A stretch of 64,000 bases of DNA, from contig PHCV01000003.1 of the NCBI GenBank assembly GCA_002842395.1, forward strand, positions 62,001 to 126,000, given 5' to 3'. This stretch comes from Betaproteobacteria bacterium HGW-Betaproteobacteria-11 (lineage in GTDB: Bacteria; Pseudomonadota; Gammaproteobacteria; Burkholderiales; Rhodocyclaceae). The position numbers were made by a program, and so were the translations under genes. The first letter of the stretch is position 1, and each line of letters begins with the position of its first letter. Shown here piece by piece: positions 58,317 to 64,000 of the stretch. The notes under the pieces are model-generated. The model was given only the letters and a program-made list of their open reading frames with translations. It ran no database searches and was not told where the DNA came from.

Positions 58317-58976
58317 TCAACCCTTCTCCCGACGCAGGTACTCCCCTCCACGCCGACCCCGCGCCAGCAGGAAATTTTCGGCGCTCCGCCCGCGGGACGC
58401 CGCCGGCTTCCTCACTTCCACCGTCTGGAAAACACCCTGCACTGCGGTGCGCAATTCCATATAGCCACTCCCTTGGAACACTTTGACCAGCATGTCGCCA
58501 CCGGGTTTCATGTGCCGCTCGCAAAATTCGAGCGTCAGTTCGGCCAGCAACATCACCCGCGACTGATCGACCATGCCGATGCCCGACATATTGGGGGCCA
58601 TGTCCGAAAGCACAAGGTCTACCTGGCGGCCTTGGAGTTTTTCTTCCAGTTGGCGCAGCACATCGTCTTCACGAAAGTCGCCCTGAATGAACTCGACACC
58701 CGACAGGCTTTCCATCGGCAGCAGATCGAGGGCGATCAGGCAGCCATGCGGAGCAATCCGCCTTGCCACCACCTGCGACCAACTCCCCGGCGCCGAACCG
58801 AGGTCGACCACCGTCATCCCCGGCTTCAGCAACTTGTCCTGGTCATCGATCTCGATCAGCTTGAATGCCGCACGCGAGCGCCAGCCGCCGGCCTTGGCAC
58901 GCTGCACGTAAACATCCGTGACGTGCTCCATCATCCAGGCCTTGTTTTTTTTGTTGCGCTTGATCTTGTCGGTCAC
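58317..58976 (-). CDS. rlmE: 23S rRNA 2'-O-ribose methyltransferase
   Basis: 219 residues, also called FtsJ/RrmJ. It methylates the 2'-OH of U2552 (E. coli numbering) in the A loop. The K-D-K-E catalytic tetrad is visible in [26 protein letters not shown] and [14 protein letters not shown] binds at [13 protein letters not shown]. It starts at GTG 58976 (GTGACCGAC), the only start giving the family N-terminus. It is divergent from yhbY by 14 bp. Confidence 0.96.
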   Translation of the reverse strand: MTDKIKRNKKNKAWMMEHVTDVYVQRAKAGGWRSRAAFKLIEIDDQDKLLKPGMTVVDLGSAPGSWSQVVARRIAPHGCLIALDLLPMESLSGVEFIQGDFREDDVLRQLEEKLQGRQVDLVLSDMAPNMSGIGMVDQSRVMLLAELTLEFCERHMKPGGDMLVKVFQGSGYMELRTAVQGVFQTVEVRKPAASRGRSAENFLLARGRRGGEYLRREKG

Positions 58977-58990
58977 GCTACAATCCCGCC

Positions 58991-59371
58991 ATGACTGAAA
59001 TAAGCCCCGTCCAGCGCCGCGCCCTGCGGGCCGCCGCGCATCATTTGAACCCTGTCGTCTCGATCAGCCAGAAAGGACTCACGTCGAACGTGCTGGCGGA
59101 AATCGATCGCAGCCTGAAGGCCCACCAGCTGATCAAGGTTCGACTCTACGCCATCGAACGCGGCGCACGCGAACTCATTGCGGCGGAAATCTGCACTGCC
59201 CTGGCTTGTGTCGATGTGCAGCATATCGGCAAGCTGCTCATCCTCTGGCGTGAAAATCCCGAAGGCAGCGAAACCCGGAAACCGGCGCCGGCGAGACGGC
59301 GAAGCGAAGCCGCGGGAACGAAAAAACAGATGGCTGCCCGGCTCGAAGTGCGCAGAGGAAAGCGCGCTTAG
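58991..59371 (+). CDS. yhbY: YhbY family RNA-binding protein (CRM domain)
   Basis: 126 residues. A CRS1-YhbY domain (residues ~4-95) shows [21 protein letters not shown] and [10 protein letters not shown]-like sequence ([14 protein letters not shown]). E. coli YhbY binds pre-50S ribosomes. A basic tail ([25 protein letters not shown] in part) extends beyond the domain. It is divergent from rlmE with only 14 bp between starts, so the promoters must lie within coding sequence or overlap. Confidence 0.93.
   Translation: MTEISPVQRRALRAAAHHLNPVVSISQKGLTSNVLAEIDRSLKAHQLIKVRLYAIERGARELIAAEICTALACVDVQHIGKLLILWRENPEGSETRKPAPARRRSEAAGTKKQMAARLEVRRGKRA
59278..59301 (+). repeat. Dispersed 24-bp repeat, diverged copy in yhbY
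   Basis: 20 of 24 positions match the repeat at 31313-31336, with the right half (GGCGAGACGGCG) identical. It lies in the basic tail that follows the conserved CRM domain, a place where insertions are tolerated. Confidence 0.4.
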
Positions 59372-59375
59372 TCGC

Positions 59376-59867
59376 TTAGCCAAGGCGACGATCGCCGGGC
59401 CGAGCGACGAGCACCAGGGCCAGCCCGATCAGGGTCTGCAGCAGGTAAAGCACGCTGGAAACGCCGTGCCACAGGGAAAACCGGGCGCGTAACGGGCTCT
59501 CCATCACCGGCAACGGCAAGGCCTCCGCCTTGAGTCCGGCCAGCAACGGCCCAATGCCGAAATGCCCCAGCAACGTCAGCGCCAGCATCAACGCAATGCA
59601 GCCGAACTCGAGCGAGCGAAACGCAGCCCTGCCACGCGCCAGCGCGAGCGCGAGCAGCAGGCAGGCCCCGCAACCCAGCCCGACCCTGGCCATGACGGCG
59701 AACATCGCGCCGGCCAGGGCACCGGCCAGCGTCCGGTCGGCAAGCTGCGAAAACAGAACCGGAGCGACGATATAACCAATCGCCATCTGGCTGCCGACCC
59801 AGAAGGCGATCACCAGCGAATACAGGGCGGCCGCCAGACGCTGCGCGCGTGTTTCAGGATGCTGCAT
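59376..59867 (-). CDS. DUF4149 family membrane protein
   Basis: 163 residues with four membrane helices, around residues 11-30, 48-77, 86-110 and 133-156. IAFWVGSQMAIGYIVAPVLF is the family-type first helix. The function is unknown. It lies 2 bp after greA on the same strand and ends 4 bp from the convergent yhbY stop. Genes of this type sit near greA in other betaproteobacteria. Confidence 0.82.
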   Translation of the reverse strand: MQHPETRAQRLAAALYSLVIAFWVGSQMAIGYIVAPVLFSQLADRTLAGALAGAMFAVMARVGLGCGACLLLALALARGRAAFRSLEFGCIALMLALTLLGHFGIGPLLAGLKAEALPLPVMESPLRARFSLWHGVSSVLYLLQTLIGLALVLVARPGDRRLG

Positions 59868-59869
59868 CG

Positions 59870-60345
59870 TCAGAGGTACTTGACGTCGAGAATCTCATAT
59901 TCCCGTGCGCCGCCAGGTGTTTTCACCTCCACCACATCGCCGGCGAACTTTCCGATCAAGGCACGGGCGACGGGCGAATTGAAGGAAATCTTGCCCGCCT
60001 TGATATCCGCCTCGTCGTCGCCGACGATCTGGTAGCAAACCTTCTGTCCGCTGTCCATGTCCTCGAGTTCGAGCGTCGCGCCGAATACCACGCGACCATC
60101 GGCATCCAGCGCGGCAGGATCGATGATCTGGGCGTTGCCCAGCTTGCCCTCGACCTCGCTGATGCGTCCCTCGAGAAAACCTTGCCTCTCCTTGGCCGCG
60201 TCGTATTCGGCATTTTCCGACAAGTCACCATGAGAGCGCGCCTCGGCGATCGCCGCGATCACCTTCGGCCGCTCGACCGTCTTCAGGCGATGCAACTCGG
60301 CGCGCAACAGTTCGGCGCCGCGCAGGGTGATGGGAAATTTTCCAC

Positions 60346-60349
<4 letters not shown>
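59870..60349 (-). CDS. greA: Transcription elongation factor GreA
   Basis: 159 residues. An N-terminal coiled coil with the acidic tip [14 protein letters not shown] and a C-terminal FKBP-like domain ([33 protein letters not shown]) are present. GreA makes stalled RNA polymerase cut backtracked transcripts. It overlaps the carB stop in ATGA, forming a carA-carB-greA run. Confidence 0.97.
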
Positions 60350-63585
<3,236 letters not shown>

Positions 63586-63601
63586 GTTATGTCTCCGCCG
63601 G

Positions 63602-63621
63602 GCCGTCCCCAAGGAGACGGC
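63602..63621 (-). other. Hairpin in the carA-carB gap
   Basis: GCCGTC, an 8-base loop and GACGGC form a hairpin in the 84-bp gap between carA and carB, which also carries G- and C-runs (GGGGGG). No U-tract follows. It may modulate relative expression or mRNA stability. No gene is seen in the gap. Confidence 0.4.
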
Positions 63622-63669
63622 GCTCCTCCGTGGGGGGCAACGAGCCGGGCTTGCGGGCGTGGGGGGCCA

Positions 63670-64000
63670 TCATCGCTCCATCATCCCGATGAAGCGATCG
63701 AACAGATAGGAAATATCGTGCGGACCGGGGCTCGCCTCGGGATGCCCCTGGAAACAGAAGGCCGGCCGGTCGGTCCAGGCGAAGCCCTGCAAGCTGCCGT
63801 CGAACAGCGAAACATGCGTGACCCTGACGTTGTCCGGCAGGCTCGAAGGATCGGCGGCGAAGCCATGGTTCTGGCTGCTGATCAGCACGCGACCCGACTC
63901 GAGATCCTTCACCGGATGATTGGCGCCGTGATGACCGAATTTCATCTTCTGCGTCCGGCCACCGGCCGCCAGGGCCATCAACTGGTGGCCGAGACAGATG
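63670..64000 (-). CDS. carA: Carbamoyl-phosphate synthase small subunit, C-terminal part
   Basis: The last 110 codons; the start lies right of the window. It is a class I glutamine amidotransferase that supplies ammonia to CarB. The visible part begins inside the nucleophile motif [13 protein letters not shown] with the catalytic Cys, and contains SSQNHGF and the second catalytic site [12 protein letters not shown] with His and Glu. It lies 84 bp before carB on the same strand. Confidence 0.95.
   Translation of the reverse strand, partial: ICLGHQLMALAAGGRTQKMKFGHHGANHPVKDLESGRVLISSQNHGFAADPSSLPDNVRVTHVSLFDGSLQGFAWTDRPAFCFQGHPEASPGPHDISYLFDRFIGMMER

Overview
The window is a chromosomal segment of a betaproteobacterium, most likely of the order Rhodocyclales or a close relative. 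I infer this from gene order and protein sequence together: an ilvB-ilvN-ilvC-psd-pssA-leuA run, an ECF sigma factor beside DUF3619, DUF3106 and RDD genes, a complete fourteen-gene nuoA-N operon preceded by tpiA-secG-tRNA-Leu, and aceK. Genus-level placement is not possible from the sequence alone. Nearly all of it is dense core genome. I see no rRNA, CRISPR array, insertion sequence, integrase or prophage gene.

Layout. 0-5.6 kb: the end of xseA, sodB, rpsT, a DUF192 protein, a small Ala/Lys/Cys-rich exported protein, an RluE-type pseudouridine synthase, aceK and a YihY/BrkB membrane protein. 5.7-13.2 kb: wrbA and a DUF2069 gene face the branched-chain amino acid and phospholipid cluster ilvB-ilvN-ilvC-psd-pssA-leuA. 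A leucine-rich mini-ORF lies in the long leuA leader. 13.3-15.3 kb: an ECF sigma factor operon with a one-span membrane protein, a secreted DUF3106 protein and an RDD protein. 15.2-22.3 kb: lptF-lptG, divergent from pepA-holC and an unknown gene; then rnr. 22.3-22.8 kb: two convergent leucine tRNA genes. 22.9-30.2 kb: a six-gene minus-strand operon with a MarR regulator, a diheme cytochrome b561, a YceI protein and a complete RND efflux pump, divergent from a quinone oxidoreductase. 31.4-47.9 kb: a NUDIX hydrolase, nuoN to nuoA, a third tRNA-Leu, secG and tpiA.

48.1-54.1 kb is a plus-strand cassette that separates tpiA from the glmM-folP-ftsH-rlmE block. It carries an OlsB-like acyltransferase, two GT4 glycosyltransferases, a PlcP/LpxH-like metallophosphoesterase and an EAL-GGDEF protein. 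The first four resemble parts of the phosphorus-free membrane lipid remodelling systems known from other proteobacteria. 54.1-64 kb: glmM, folP, ftsH and rlmE; then yhbY, a DUF4149 gene, greA, carB and the end of carA.

Two signals cut across the gene list. A 24-bp sequence beginning AAAGTCGGCGCTGGCG recurs at ten or eleven sites on both strands, in unrelated genes and one intergenic gap, in at least three reading frames. Several regulatory arrangements are also unusually tight: a perfect palindrome at the predicted MarR-operon start site, the folP start codon in the U-tract of the ftsH terminator, and a 16-bp tandem duplication that creates the stop codon of pssA.
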